Source: Geminicoccaceae bacterium (GTDB lineage: Bacteria > Pseudomonadota > Alphaproteobacteria > Geminicoccales > Geminicoccaceae). Taken from it: a DNA stretch of 64,000 nt. The translations under genes were made by a program, and so were the position numbers. The stretch is from positions 62,001-126,000 of the forward strand of contig JANQPX010000020.1 in the NCBI GenBank assembly GCA_028285265.1. The letters are read 5' to 3'. A model generated the notes under the pieces. The model was not told where the DNA came from and ran no database searches. It saw only the letters and a list, made by a program, of their open reading frames with translations. Shown here piece by piece: positions 1 to 10,614 of this stretch (positions within the stretch are counted from its first letter, which is position 1; every line of letters begins with the position of its first letter).

Positions 1-62
1 TCACCATCTGCGACTAACTCCAATCTAATTCACAAACATGTATAGGCCATCCACACAGCCCC

Positions 63-1877
63 ATGAGTGACGTATTCTTTCCTATTGTTGGCTGCGGTGG
101 TGCGCGTATTGCGACCGTTCGCTGCGATTGCCTGAACGCTAAAGACTATCCCGCCGGTCGAGCATTAGTCCTTGCGCGAGATGAGCAGGAGATTGAGCGC
201 ATCCTTGCTGACGCGCGATCCGGTGAACCAACGGGTGCCGAAATTGCGAGACCGATTTGGGTCCGTTTCATGCCACAGCAATTCACGGGAAAAAGCTATG
301 GCTTGGCCTTAGCGCTGGCAGACAAACGGGCACGCTACCGCTCCAAGTTTACAACCCCAAATGACCGCATCTTTGCAACAGGCCTGATCATTGAGGACGG
401 TTTTGGTCGCGTTGGCCAGGTTGAAGCCTTTGAAGAAAAACTGAAGGCAATCGTCGACGATGCCATGCCAGGCAACATTGTGATATTGCCGCAAGAGAAT
501 GTCGACGCCGCCTCCGTTCGAGAACAAGGGTTACTTGATCGGCTCATATCTCTAGGCGTCATCTGCCGCGTGATTGCAAGGCTGGATGAGCTTGCAGACC
601 TCTACGCTTCATTGGAAGAGTCATCACGGATTAATGCCCCTCCAGATGGCACAACGGACGAGAGGCAACCAGTCTTTTCGGCGGCCGGACCTGCCAGCTC
701 AAGGGGTGGTGTTGAAGAGCTTGCTCTTCAACCCGAAAGCAGGCGGGGCTCGGCGCTGAGCCCACGCGGGCTCGCGATGTCTTTTGTTGTCATGTTATTG
801 ACAGGATTGACCGCCTTCGCTGCAGGCAATTGGTTTGGTGGCGCCAGTCTTGTGACATCCTATGCAGGCGAGACCGCGTCTACAGAGCAGGGTGGTGGCG
901 AAAATCTTTTGCAAAATCCCTCCTTCGAGCAAGGAGAGGGACAACAACCGGTTGGCTGGATCACCTTCTCTCGCGGCAAGCATGACCACGCCGATTATGT
1001 CAGATCCGGTGGCATTGATGGCTCACTGGTGTTGGAACACCGAAGCGAGAAGGCTTTCTATGTCGACACCCACCAAGTGCTAAATGTGCCAAAGGGGTAC
1101 TATGCATTCTCTGCCTGGGTGAGTTCGGAGGGCGACCGGAAAGCCCATCGTATGCGAGCGAGGGGCGATGATGCTGTCGAGATCGACATTCCAATCACTG
1201 CGCCACATAGTTTTCAGGAACTGAGCATCCATTGCATCGAAGTGACCGAAGGACGCCTGGCCGTCGGATTCTACATGGATGCTTTCAAGACAAGCTCAGC
1301 TGCCTACGACAAGGTCGAAGTTGTCGAGAGTTCCAGGGCTGCCGATGGTAGCGATTGTGCTGAAGCTGGCTCCACCGGCGATATATCGATGAAGGTCTTT
1401 GATGGCGAGAATCTCGTGGAAAACCCGTCCTTCGAGCGAAGTCACGATCAGAATCCGATAGGTTGGGGCACATTCTCACGTGGCAAGTATGACCATGCCG
1501 ACAGCGTCCAGCCAGGTGGAATCGATGGATCCTTCGCGCTGGAGCATGGCGGTGACGAGGCCTTTTACGTCGACACCTATCAAGTCCTTTGGGTTCCGAA
1601 TGGCTATTATGCCATGTCAGCCTGGATCAACACCGATAGCGTCGACAAGGTCAATCGGATGTATGCGCGAGGCGACCACGTCATTGAGCTGGACATTCCC
1701 AAAACGGCAGCCGGTGGATACCAGCAGCTTCAAATCCACTGTATCAAGGCGAGCGAAAAGAAGGTCGTGGTAGGCTTCTACACCGACACGCATCAGGCCA
1801 GCGTGGTGTCCTACGATAATGTTCAGCTTGTCCAACATGATCAAACAGCAGATGGAACCCGCTGCGCCGAGAGCTAG
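63..1877 (+). CDS. Membrane-anchored protein: N-terminal Lon-like (S16-type) domain, one TM segment, two tandem C-terminal jelly-roll/CBM-like repeats
   Basis: ORF 604 aa. N-terminal 'FTGKSYGLALALA...IFATGLIIEDGFGRVGQVEAFEEKLKAIV...NIVILPQEN' matches the Lon P-domain pattern. Hydrophobic stretch near aa 237-257, then two repeats starting GENLLQNPSFE / GENLVENPSFE. Confidence 0.7.
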   Translation: MSDVFFPIVGCGGARIATVRCDCLNAKDYPAGRALVLARDEQEIERILADARSGEPTGAEIARPIWVRFMPQQFTGKSYGLALALADKRARYRSKFTTPNDRIFATGLIIEDGFGRVGQVEAFEEKLKAIVDDAMPGNIVILPQENVDAASVREQGLLDRLISLGVICRVIARLDELADLYASLEESSRINAPPDGTTDERQPVFSAAGPASSRGGVEELALQPESRRGSALSPRGLAMSFVVMLLTGLTAFAAGNWFGGASLVTSYAGETASTEQGGGENLLQNPSFEQGEGQQPVGWITFSRGKHDHADYVRSGGIDGSLVLEHRSEKAFYVDTHQVLNVPKGYYAFSAWVSSEGDRKAHRMRARGDDAVEIDIPITAPHSFQELSIHCIEVTEGRLAVGFYMDAFKTSSAAYDKVEVVESSRAADGSDCAEAGSTGDISMKVFDGENLVENPSFERSHDQNPIGWGTFSRGKYDHADSVQPGGIDGSFALEHGGDEAFYVDTYQVLWVPNGYYAMSAWINTDSVDKVNRMYARGDHVIELDIPKTAAGGYQQLQIHCIKASEKKVVVGFYTDTHQASVVSYDNVQLVQHDQTADGTRCAES

Positions 1878-1922
1878 CTAACCCGTCTTGGATCAATGGC
1901 TCTTTTCTTCGTGGCAAATCGA

Positions 1923-2744
1923 TCAAGACTCTCGGCGCAAATGTCTTGTGAGGCGTGCTTCCAAAAGATCCCAGCATCGTCGCAACACCTCGACGATCGC
2001 GAGATAGAGAAGGGCCGCCCAAATATAGACTTGAAAGTCGAAGGATCGTGAGAAAGCAAGCCGGGTTTCGCCCATCAGATCGAACACCGTGATGACGCTG
2101 GCGATCGCCGATCCTTTGAGCATCAGGATGATTTCATTACCGAGCGGGCGAAGCGCAATGATAGCTGCCTGCGGAAAAATGACCTTATAGAACATCACCG
2201 CATCGGAGATGCCTAACGCCCACGCTCCTTCACGCTGCCCTCGGGGGATGGATTGAATCGCGCCCCTGTAAATCTCGGCCTGATAGGCTGCAGTGTTGAG
2301 TGTGAACGCGAAGATTGCGCAGTAAATCGCTTCTCGGAAGAACCACCACAAGCCAAGATCTTCAAGCACTGGCCGGAATTGACCTGCGCCGTAGTAGAGG
2401 AGAAAGACTTGTGCAAGCAGCGGTGTGCCGCGAAAGAAATATACATAAGCATAGGCGAGCGCGCCAATCATTGCGTTCTCGCTCATACGTGCGGCTGCGA
2501 TCGGAATCGACAGTATTGCGCCTAGCAGAATCGACGTGCCGACGATGATCAACGTCGTACCAAGACCACCCAGCATTCTCGGGCCATAACGGCCGATGAA
2601 CTCCGGATCGTAGCTCGAAATGAAATTCCAAATGATCGCAAGCGCAATCCCGATCCAGATGCCAGTTAAGAGATAGCCGACAATCCGGAGCCTGGTCCAA
2701 CGCATCGTTTGGGGCGGCGGTGCTTCGTCGTCGATGGCTGCCAT
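1923..2744 (-). CDS. Polar amino-acid ABC transporter permease (HisM/ArtM type)
   Basis: Multi-TM; motif 'EAHQALGIS'-like 'EGAWALGISDAVMFYKVIFPQAAIIALRPLGNEIILMLKGSAIASVI'. Confidence 0.9.
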   Translation of the reverse strand: MAAIDDEAPPPQTMRWTRLRIVGYLLTGIWIGIALAIIWNFISSYDPEFIGRYGPRMLGGLGTTLIIVGTSILLGAILSIPIAAARMSENAMIGALAYAYVYFFRGTPLLAQVFLLYYGAGQFRPVLEDLGLWWFFREAIYCAIFAFTLNTAAYQAEIYRGAIQSIPRGQREGAWALGISDAVMFYKVIFPQAAIIALRPLGNEIILMLKGSAIASVITVFDLMGETRLAFSRSFDFQVYIWAALLYLAIVEVLRRCWDLLEARLTRHLRRES

Positions 2745-3463
2745 CAGCGAATCTCACCACGTCGTGTCCAACGATCGACGCCGCCAAGTCCAACCGAGGA
2801 TATCATCGAAAGCACTAGATAGATCATGCAGGCGACGAAATAGAAGAAGAACGGCTCCTTTGTGCTGCCAACAGCGATGTTTGTCTTTCTCAAGAGATCA
2901 TCGAGCGCAATGACAGAGACGAGGGCGGTTTCCTTCAAAAGGATCAGCCAGAGGTTCGAAAGTCCGGGCAGAGCTAGGCGGATGAGTTGCGGCAGGATGA
3001 CTAAACGCATGGTCTGAAAGCGGCTCAAGCCAAGGGCGTGTCCAGCCTCATATTGTCCCGCCGGAATACCACGAAATGCGGATAAGAAGACTTCGCTAGA
3101 AAATGCCGAGAAGACGAGGCCAAGTGCGATGACGCCGGCAACGAAGCCCGAAACTTCGACGTAGACGTCGGTAAAGAGCCCTACGATCTGCTGAAGCAGG
3201 ATCTGACCGCCATAATATACAATGAAGAGCGTGAGGAGCTCAGGCACCCCGCGAAAGACCGTCGTATAGACGTTAGCGGCGAATTCGAGACTACGCTCGC
3301 CCGAGTTCTTGGCAAGTGCAATCAAGAACCCAAAGGCCAAGCCAACGGGTAAAGTTGTCAAGGCAAGCTTGATCGTGAGCCAGGTTCCAGTGGCGAGCTC
3401 GTCACCCCAACCTTCAGGGCCAAAAGCGAGAAGCTCAAAGAGTTCACCCATGAACAGTTCCAT
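2744..3463 (-). CDS. Polar amino-acid ABC transporter permease (HisQ type)
   Basis: 'EAGHALGLSRFQTMRLVILPQLIRLALPGLSNLWLILLKETALVSVI'; overlaps next permease start. Confidence 0.9.
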   Translation of the reverse strand: MELFMGELFELLAFGPEGWGDELATGTWLTIKLALTTLPVGLAFGFLIALAKNSGERSLEFAANVYTTVFRGVPELLTLFIVYYGGQILLQQIVGLFTDVYVEVSGFVAGVIALGLVFSAFSSEVFLSAFRGIPAGQYEAGHALGLSRFQTMRLVILPQLIRLALPGLSNLWLILLKETALVSVIALDDLLRKTNIAVGSTKEPFFFYFVACMIYLVLSMISSVGLGGVDRWTRRGEIR

Positions 3464-3479
3464 CTCTCAGAGATGTCGT

Positions 3480-3509
3480 GAAAGGGCCGGCGAGAGGCAC
3501 CGACCCTTC
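3480..3509 (-). promoter_or_regulatory. Intergenic hairpin between substrate-binding gene and permease genes
   Basis: gaaagggccgg cgagaggca ccgacccttc inverted repeat with minor mismatches. Confidence 0.45.
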
Positions 3510-3519
3510 CCGCGAACCG

Positions 3520-4287
3520 CTAATAGGCTGAGAAGTCGAAATACTTGTCGTTGATCTCCTTATAGGTACCGTTGGCGAGGATGGCCTCAATTGCAGCATT
3601 GAACTTCTCGCGAAGCTCGTCTTCTCCCTTACGGATTGCAATGCCTGCTCCTTCGCCGAAGTAAGCGGGGTCATTGGGGAGAGCGGCCAGGACTTTGCAG
3701 CAGGCACCATCATCGGTCTCGAGCCATTCACTGAGAACGACAGCGTCGGCAACAACAGCATCGAGACGGCCCGAGACCAAATCAAGATTGGCCTCGTCTT
3801 GTGTCCCGTAGAGCTTAATGGAGGAATCACCATATTCACCTTCAAGAAAGGTGGCATGGGTCGTCGAGGACTGGGCACCAACCGTCTTGCCGGCCAGTGT
3901 CGTGGGATCAGCGGCAGACAGATCAGAATCCTTTGGCACGATCATCGCAGGCGGGGTCGAATAGTACTTGTTCGTGAAGTCGACTACCTCTTTCCTCTCT
4001 TCTGTGATCGACATGGAAGCGATGATGGCATCGTATTTATTGGCGATTAGAGCGGGAATGATGCCATCCCAATCCTGAGCGACGAATTCGCACTCAACCG
4101 CCATTTCTGCACAAAGTGCTTTGGCGATGTCGACGTCGAAGCCTTGAAGCTCGCCATTTGAATCGAAAAAATTGAAGGGTGGATAAGCGCCTTCTGTGCC
4201 AATGCGAACTTTGTCTTGACCGATGACCGGGCTCGACATCGCGGCTAGAGCTAGCACACCTGTGGCGACTTTGACGACGAAACGCAT
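3520..4287 (-). CDS. Amino-acid ABC transporter substrate-binding protein (Lys/Arg/Orn/His type)
   Basis: Signal peptide; 'KVRIGTEGAYPPFNFFDSNGELQGFDVDIAKALCAEM'. ORF extends to 4341, but Met at 4287 precedes the signal peptide. Confidence 0.9.
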   Translation of the reverse strand: MRFVVKVATGVLALAAMSSPVIGQDKVRIGTEGAYPPFNFFDSNGELQGFDVDIAKALCAEMAVECEFVAQDWDGIIPALIANKYDAIIASMSITEERKEVVDFTNKYYSTPPAMIVPKDSDLSAADPTTLAGKTVGAQSSTTHATFLEGEYGDSSIKLYGTQDEANLDLVSGRLDAVVADAVVLSEWLETDDGACCKVLAALPNDPAYFGEGAGIAIRKGEDELREKFNAAIEAILANGTYKEINDKYFDFSAY

Positions 4288-4601
4288 GTTGACCTCCCAT
4301 TGGTCGTTGGCTCTGTTCGATTTGTCGGATGTTCTGACCATGGCTGCTTACCCTGCCATCGTCGAACAACTTAGTTCATGTCTCCGCAATTCGGTCGGGA
4401 ATGCAATACCGAAATTGAGAATTTCCCGATGGTGCTTCCCAAATGCTGAAGTTGCCGAGGAAAGACAGTTTGTGTCGGGCGTTGTCAGCTCGGTTATCCC
4501 ACATGACCAGCTACGTCTAGCTACATCCCTATAGTGAAACTCTCTTTTTAATCTCGCGTTTTCGACGGCTTGTCACTTTGTTTGCTCTTATGGGAAAGTG
4601 A

Positions 4602-5027
4602 GTGACGACTTTAATAGTTGTAAATTTGATTGGAGATCATTTGATGTATCGAGTTTCTCTTGCTGCTACCATGGCCATTGTCTTGACTGCTTGTGCAACG
4701 CCGCTTGAGCAGGCGATGCAAGATGGGTGGCGACAACTTAGCGGTGCGGAAGCCATTGACCTGCATGCACAGGGGTTGGTTGTCGAAGGGCCAACCTGGA
4801 CCGCCACCTGGACGACAGACGGCAAAAAGCATGTGAATTCGACACAAGGTGTCCGGGAACTTCGATGGGAAGCGCGGGATGGTCAATTCTGCCAGGAGCT
4901 TTATCGCAGTGATCAATGGGACTGCGGCGATCTCTCGATCATCGCCATTAAGGGTGATCTTTACCGGTCTTTCAATGCAAGTGGCTCGCTCAGAGACGAA
5001 GGTAAGATCGTGAAGAAAGGCCCCTAG
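4602..5027 (+). CDS. Small putative lipoprotein, unknown function
   Basis: Met at 4644 gives 'MYRVSLAATMAIVLTACATPLEQAMQDGW' with lipobox LTAC. Confidence 0.55.
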   Translation: MTTLIVVNLIGDHLMYRVSLAATMAIVLTACATPLEQAMQDGWRQLSGAEAIDLHAQGLVVEGPTWTATWTTDGKKHVNSTQGVRELRWEARDGQFCQELYRSDQWDCGDLSIIAIKGDLYRSFNASGSLRDEGKIVKKGP

Positions 5028-5036
5028 GTCTCTCAC

Positions 5037-8000
5037 TTAATTTGCCGGTCGTTGAGGAGCTGTCCTTCGAAACAAAGATCGAGACCACTCACGGATGCTC
5101 TGGAAGACCACATAGAGCACTGGAATGAAGAAGATCCCAACAAAGGTGGCGAATAGCATTCCTGCAACCACGACAAAGCCCACGGAGACCCGGCTCGCAG
5201 CCCCAGCACCGGTGGCAAACACCAATGGCATTACGCCGAGAATGAAAGAGAGTGCTGTCATCATGACGGCACGAAAACGGAGCCTCGCGGCCATCAACGC
5301 GGCGTCGGTGATTCCCGCCCCTTCGTCGCGTCTTGCCTTGGCAAACTCGACAATGAGGATTGCATTTTTGCTGGCAAGACCGATCAGCATGACGATGCCG
5401 ATCTGTGCGTAGAGATTGTTGTCGAGGAAAGGTAGCAGAGCGAGTGGCACGAGGGCGCCGAAGATGGCGATGACCACCGAACTCACAACAGAGAACGGTA
5501 GCATCCAACTCTCATATTGAGCGACCAAGAAAAGATAGGCGAAAATCAGGGCAAGGGCAAAAATGATCGCTACGAGACCAGCTGCTTCCAACTCTTGCGA
5601 TGACGTCCCTGTCCACTCGATACCAAACCCATCGGGGAGTGCCTCGGCAGCGACACTCTCGAGTGCGGCAATAGCCTCGCCGGTGCTTCGGCCATCCGCT
5701 GCAGATCCATTGATCCCGGCTGACTTGAGCTGATTATAGCGTGTGATCGACTGCGGCCCAAGAATTGGCTCGACGTCGATCAGGGTGCTCAGCGGTACCA
5801 TGTCGCCAGTGGCATTTCTCACGTGGATCCGGTCGATATCATCAATCGAGTTTCGCTGGTCAGCCTCGGCCTGAATGACGACGCGGTACACTTTGCCGAA
5901 GAGATTGAAGTCGTTGATGTAGAGTGAGCCGAGATTGGCCTGGAGAGTTCTAAAGATCTCAGAGATCTCCACGCCAAGCGTCTCCGCCTTGTCCCGATCC
6001 ACCTGTAGAAAAAGCTGCGGCACATTGGCTGAGTAGGTGCTGAAGATGTCCTTCAATGAGTCACTCTGATTTGCCGCAAAAATAAGACTTCGAACAGCTG
6101 CCGCTAATTCTTGGGGACTCTTGCTTTCGTAGTCTTGAAGTTGGGCCTCAATCCCACCGCCCGTTCCTAGTCCCATGATCGGGGGTAGGGGAAAACCAAA
6201 TGCGGTTGCTTCGGGAATCGCAGCAAGTTTTTGATTCACTTCCCCGAGAATCATGAACCATTGAAGCTCGAATGCTGTCCGTTCATCCCAAGGTGCTAGA
6301 ATGGGAATTATAAGCGCACTATTCGAAGCGGCTCCTGCGAGAATACTAAAGCCAGCAACTGAGATCACATCGGTAACGCCGTCGGTATCCAGCAGCATCT
6401 CGGTCACCTGATCAGCGACTTCCTCTGTTCGGCCAAGCGATGCGCCATCCGGCAGTTGAACATTAACGAAAAAGACCCCCTTATCCTCGAAAGGGATGAA
6501 ACCTGTCGGCGTCTTTTGAAATAGGTAGTAGGTGCCACCGGCGAAGGCGACAAGGATCAAAAGTGCCAATGGCATCAAACGGATGAGCTTTCCGACAACC
6601 CAGACATAGCCATCTCTGCAACGGTCGACCAACCAGGCAAACGCCCTAAGGGGGCCCCTTGGTTGGCCACTCTCTGGCTTCAACAAAATCGAGCAGAGGG
6701 CAGGAGCAAGGGTCAACGCATTGATTGAAGAGATGACAACAGCGACGCAAATCGTCAGAGCAAACTGCTTGTAGAGTTCGCCGGTAATACCAGGCATGAA
6801 CGTGACTGGTACGAAGACTGCGAGCAAAACCAACGTTGTCGCGATGACGGGCCCTGTCACTTCCCCCATTGCTTGACGCGTTGCATCGCGCGCACTCGCT
6901 CCAGTCTCAGACATGACCCGTTGCACGTTCTCGACCACAACGATTGAATCGTCGACCACAATCCCAATTGCAAGAATGACCGCGAAGAGGGTGATCATGT
7001 TGGCCGAGAAGCCGATGGCATAAAGTACGGCGAATGCACCAACCAACGAGACCGGAATCGCAATCGTGGGAATCAAGGTCGACCGCCAATCCGCGAGAAA
7101 CAGAAACGTCACGAGCACCACCAGGACAAAAGTGATGAAGAGCGTCTCGATCACTTCTTGTACGGAAGCGCGCACCGCACGGGTGGTATCGTAGAGAATC
7201 CCAAAGGTTACATCCGGCGGAAAACTCTTTGCCATCTCCTCCAATTCGGCATAAATCTGATCCGCGACGGCAAGAGCGTTTGCGCCGGGTGATTGATAAA
7301 TCGCGATCGAAGCGCCCGGGTTGTTGTTCAGTTTGGAAATCGCGCTGTAAGTCTGCGATCCCAATTCGATGCGGGCTATATCGCGAAGGCGAACAAAGGA
7401 GCCATCTGCCTCGGCGCGGATAACAATGTTCTCGAACTCGTCAACCGTGACCAGTCGCCCCTTGGCTTGTAGGGTATATTGGAATGTAGGTGTGTCCTCG
7501 AAAGGTGGCGCACCGAGCTGTCCGGCCGAAGCCTGAATGTTCTGGCTTTCGATCGCATTCGCCACATCGGACGTGGTAAGGCCGAGCGATGTCAGCCGCT
7601 CTGGGTCCATCCAAATACGCATGCCGTAGTCAAGCGCCCCGAATTGCGAGACGCTGCCAACCCCGTTGATACGAGACAGGCGATCTTGCATATAGATCGA
7701 GGCGTAGTTGCTTAAGAACAGTGCGTCTCGTGACCCTTCAGGTGAGCTCAAATTGATCACCAGCAACATGTTGGCCGACTGCTTTTGCGTCGTGATTCCC
7801 TGGTCGCGCACTTCCTGCGGCAGCTGCGCCGTGGCGATCGAGACGCGATTTTGCACGTTAACCGCCGCGATATCCGGGTCCGTCCCCACCTCAAAGGTTA
7901 CGGTGAGTTCGTAGCTGCCGCTGTTAGAACTGGTGGAGGACATATACAACATGCCATCGACACCGTTCACCTGCGCCTCAATCGGTGCAGCAACCGACTG

Positions 8001-8177
8001 TTCGACCACATTAGCGTTTGCGCCGGGATAACTTGTCGTCACTTGCACTTGCGGCGGCGTAATGTCGGGGAATTCGGCGACTGGAATCAGATTGATCGAA
8101 ATACCGCCAGCAAGCAGAAAGACGATCGATATCACCAGCGCAAATTTTGGCCTGTCGATGAAGAAACCAGAGAGCAT
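5037..8177 (-). CDS. RND efflux transporter permease (AcrB/MexB family)
   Basis: 1046 aa; '[21 protein letters not shown]', '[16 protein letters not shown]', '[15 protein letters not shown]'. Confidence 0.96.
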   Translation of the reverse strand: MLSGFFIDRPKFALVISIVFLLAGGISINLIPVAEFPDITPPQVQVTTSYPGANANVVEQSVAAPIEAQVNGVDGMLYMSSTSSNSGSYELTVTFEVGTDPDIAAVNVQNRVSIATAQLPQEVRDQGITTQKQSANMLLVINLSSPEGSRDALFLSNYASIYMQDRLSRINGVGSVSQFGALDYGMRIWMDPERLTSLGLTTSDVANAIESQNIQASAGQLGAPPFEDTPTFQYTLQAKGRLVTVDEFENIVIRAEADGSFVRLRDIARIELGSQTYSAISKLNNNPGASIAIYQSPGANALAVADQIYAELEEMAKSFPPDVTFGILYDTTRAVRASVQEVIETLFITFVLVVLVTFLFLADWRSTLIPTIAIPVSLVGAFAVLYAIGFSANMITLFAVILAIGIVVDDSIVVVENVQRVMSETGASARDATRQAMGEVTGPVIATTLVLLAVFVPVTFMPGITGELYKQFALTICVAVVISSINALTLAPALCSILLKPESGQPRGPLRAFAWLVDRCRDGYVWVVGKLIRLMPLALLILVAFAGGTYYLFQKTPTGFIPFEDKGVFFVNVQLPDGASLGRTEEVADQVTEMLLDTDGVTDVISVAGFSILAGAASNSALIIPILAPWDERTAFELQWFMILGEVNQKLAAIPEATAFGFPLPPIMGLGTGGGIEAQLQDYESKSPQELAAAVRSLIFAANQSDSLKDIFSTYSANVPQLFLQVDRDKAETLGVEISEIFRTLQANLGSLYINDFNLFGKVYRVVIQAEADQRNSIDDIDRIHVRNATGDMVPLSTLIDVEPILGPQSITRYNQLKSAGINGSAADGRSTGEAIAALESVAAEALPDGFGIEWTGTSSQELEAAGLVAIIFALALIFAYLFLVAQYESWMLPFSVVSSVVIAIFGALVPLALLPFLDNNLYAQIGIVMLIGLASKNAILIVEFAKARRDEGAGITDAALMAARLRFRAVMMTALSFILGVMPLVFATGAGAASRVSVGFVVVAGMLFATFVGIFFIPVLYVVFQSIREWSRSLFRRTAPQRPAN

Positions 8178-8180
8178 CGC

Positions 8181-9284
8181 CTAACTCCCTTCGACGACGG
8201 GGTTGACCGCCATCGCCGGACGCACTTTCTGCAGCCCCTGAACAATCACGCGCTCGCCTTCGGCTAGCCCGTTCTCGACAATCCAAACATTGTCGACCTG
8301 ATTCCCGACGCTGATTCGCTTGACTTCCACTTCATCGGCCTGGTTCACGACGAGAGCGAAATACCCTTGCTGGTCCTCTTGAACCGCGATTTGCGGAACA
8401 ACCAAGGCGGTTTCTACGGCTTTTTGCCTGACCACCACACTGACGAACTGACCAGGTAACAAGATCTGATCTGGATTGGGGAATACGGCACGCGCCTGAA
8501 CTGTATCGGTGCTTTGATTGACCTCCGTGCCAAGAAAGTCGAAAAAGCCGTCATGCTCGTAGCGGCTGTCGTCCGAGAGGGTTAGGTGGGGGGCCACTGG
8601 CGGGTTCTCGAGGTCAATGCCCTGGCGCCTGGCGTCTATCAGGCGCTTCTCACTGATCGCAATGGTCACATGGATAGGATCTATGCTGGTGACGGTGGCC
8701 AGAGGATCGCTCGTATCACTAACGAGACTCCCAACGCTATAGCCGGCTTCACCGATCCGTCCTGCAAGCGGGCTATAGATTTCGGTGTAACTGAGATCCA
8801 ACTCAGCCTCATCGAGCGCTGCTTTCGCCTTTAAGACGTTGGCATTGGCAGTTGCTTCCGCCGCCGACGCTGTGTCCAACTCTGCAGCGGACAATACGCC
8901 TCGGCCGACCAAGTCTTCCTTTCGCTTCAGTTCAGCCGCCGCTTCCTTAAGGGTCGCCTCCGCTCCCGCTACATCTGCTTTTCGCTGATCGACGATGACC
9001 TGATACGGCGCCTTTTCGAGGGTGAAAAGCAGATCACCTTTGTCGACTTCGCCTCCTTCCCGGAAATGTCGATCCTCGATGTAGCCACGAACTCTGGCCC
9101 GGAGGTCGACGCGATCAACGGCCTCTACACGGCCAACAAAGCTGAAGCTTGGCGTGACGTCTCGCGTTTCGATCGGCGCGACGATGACGCTGGGCTTAGC
9201 GGTCTGATCCTGGGCAAGACTTACCGACTGGCCCTGAAGCCAGATCAATGAAGAAAGACCGACAACCAAAAGGGCTCGGAGCAT
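8181..9284 (-). CDS. RND efflux periplasmic adaptor subunit (AcrA/MexA family)
   Basis: Signal peptide; 'RVDLRARVRGYIEDRHFREGGEVDKGDLLFTLE', 'PLAGRIGEAGYSVGSLV'; 3 bp from the permease ORF. Confidence 0.95.
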   Translation of the reverse strand: MLRALLVVGLSSLIWLQGQSVSLAQDQTAKPSVIVAPIETRDVTPSFSFVGRVEAVDRVDLRARVRGYIEDRHFREGGEVDKGDLLFTLEKAPYQVIVDQRKADVAGAEATLKEAAAELKRKEDLVGRGVLSAAELDTASAAEATANANVLKAKAALDEAELDLSYTEIYSPLAGRIGEAGYSVGSLVSDTSDPLATVTSIDPIHVTIAISEKRLIDARRQGIDLENPPVAPHLTLSDDSRYEHDGFFDFLGTEVNQSTDTVQARAVFPNPDQILLPGQFVSVVVRQKAVETALVVPQIAVQEDQQGYFALVVNQADEVEVKRISVGNQVDNVWIVENGLAEGERVIVQGLQKVRPAMAVNPVVEGS

Positions 9285-9333
9285 AGGAGAAGGCCTTTGA
9301 CTTGAGGGCAGACAACAGACGCCATCTTATCGT

Positions 9334-9360
9334 TTAATCTGGATGAATCGTCCAGGTTAA
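9334..9360. promoter_or_regulatory. Candidate operator upstream of RND efflux operon
   Basis: TTAATCTGGA-tgaatcg-TCCAGGTTAA, 9/10 matching arms, about 50 bp before the adaptor start codon. Confidence 0.5.
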
Positions 9361-9801
9361 TTAGCCATCTGAATGGGTTGCATTTCTGACGAGATCTCGA
9401 GGCCGCACGGAGGCACGCCAATTCATCGCCTCGGCAAAAATCGACTGCGTGAAGCAGGTCTGATTTCCGACATGTAGAGCGTGAGCTTTCCTCGGTCGAT
9501 CACTCGCACGTCGTGTCCCGATTGCAGCCCGGTGACCGAGACCGAGGGGGGGAGCCCATCCCCATTGCTGGCGTGTTGATCGACGGCTTCGCCTCCGGCC
9601 GTCGCGCTACCAATCTCTCATGACGTGTTACGACTTCGCCCATGGCATACGACAACGCCCCCAATCAAGACTTGCCATTTGCAACCGTTGCGCATCACCT
9701 TTGAGGTAACCAACGGTCTGACCGACGGTGGACTGATCAAGCAGCTGCGTTTCAGGGATCAGCGGGAGCGTCGTCGCCGCGGCAGGCAAAAGGAGATGGC
9801 T

Positions 9802-10593
9802 ATGCTGACCAAAGCAAAAGAAAGAGAGGCTGCGAGCTTGATTGCTCAACATTGGGAGGAGGGCAGCCAACTTCATACGCTTCCCGAGCTCCTCCGTCCG
9901 GCGAGTCGAAGGGAGGGTTACAGCATTCAGGCACATTTCGAAACAATGAGTGCACAGCCTCTTTTTGGTTGGAAGATCGCAGCGACGTCTGACGGCGGGC
10001 AACGTCATATCGGCGTAGATGGGCCGCTTGCTGGCCGGCTCCTAGCGGAACGCGTCATCGCCGCAGGCGACATCCCCTCCCTTCGTGGGAATCATATGAG
10101 GGTAGCTGAACCAGAATTTGCCTTTCGGATGGCAAAAAGCTTACCGCCGCAGACGTTACCCTATGAACGAGCCAAGGTCTTGACCGCAGTTGATACGCTA
10201 TTTCTCGGGATTGAACTTCCCGATTCGCGCTTTGTCGACTTTGCCAACGTCGGTGGTCCTCAGCTCATCGCCGACAATGCCTGTGCCCATCAATTTATCC
10301 TTGGCCAAGAAGCCGCCGAAGATTGGAGAGCATGCGATCTCAGTCGGCAGCATGTTTCAATAGCCGTTGCCGATGGCATCCGACATGAAGGGAGCGGTGG
10401 TGCCGTGCTAGGAGATCCGGTCGCCGCCCTTGTGTGGCTGGTCAACGAACTCCGTTCGCTCGACATAACACTGGAACGGGGCCACGTCGTTACCACAGGC
10501 ACCGCGACGATCCCTTTGCCGATCGAGCCGGGTCATCACATCACCGCCGATTTCGGCCACCTTGGCCAGATCCAACTTGAGATCGCCAGCTGA
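9802..10593 (+). CDS. 2-keto-4-pentenoate hydratase / MhpD-like hydratase family
   Basis: 'FGWKIAATSDGGQRHIGVDGPLAGRLLAERV...RVAEPEFAFRM'. Long ORF starts 9625; AAAGGAG precedes ATG 9802. Confidence 0.8.
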   Translation: MLTKAKEREAASLIAQHWEEGSQLHTLPELLRPASRREGYSIQAHFETMSAQPLFGWKIAATSDGGQRHIGVDGPLAGRLLAERVIAAGDIPSLRGNHMRVAEPEFAFRMAKSLPPQTLPYERAKVLTAVDTLFLGIELPDSRFVDFANVGGPQLIADNACAHQFILGQEAAEDWRACDLSRQHVSIAVADGIRHEGSGGAVLGDPVAALVWLVNELRSLDITLERGHVVTTGTATIPLPIEPGHHITADFGHLGQIQLEIAS

Positions 10594-10614
10594 ACCAGTT
10601 CTTGTCTGACGCCT

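Noticed and set aside
4381-4440. Short inverted repeats (TTCGGT/ACCGAA, CGGGAA/TTCCCG) upstream of the amino-acid SBP
   Set aside because: Only 6-bp arms, overlapping each other; not distinguishable from chance.
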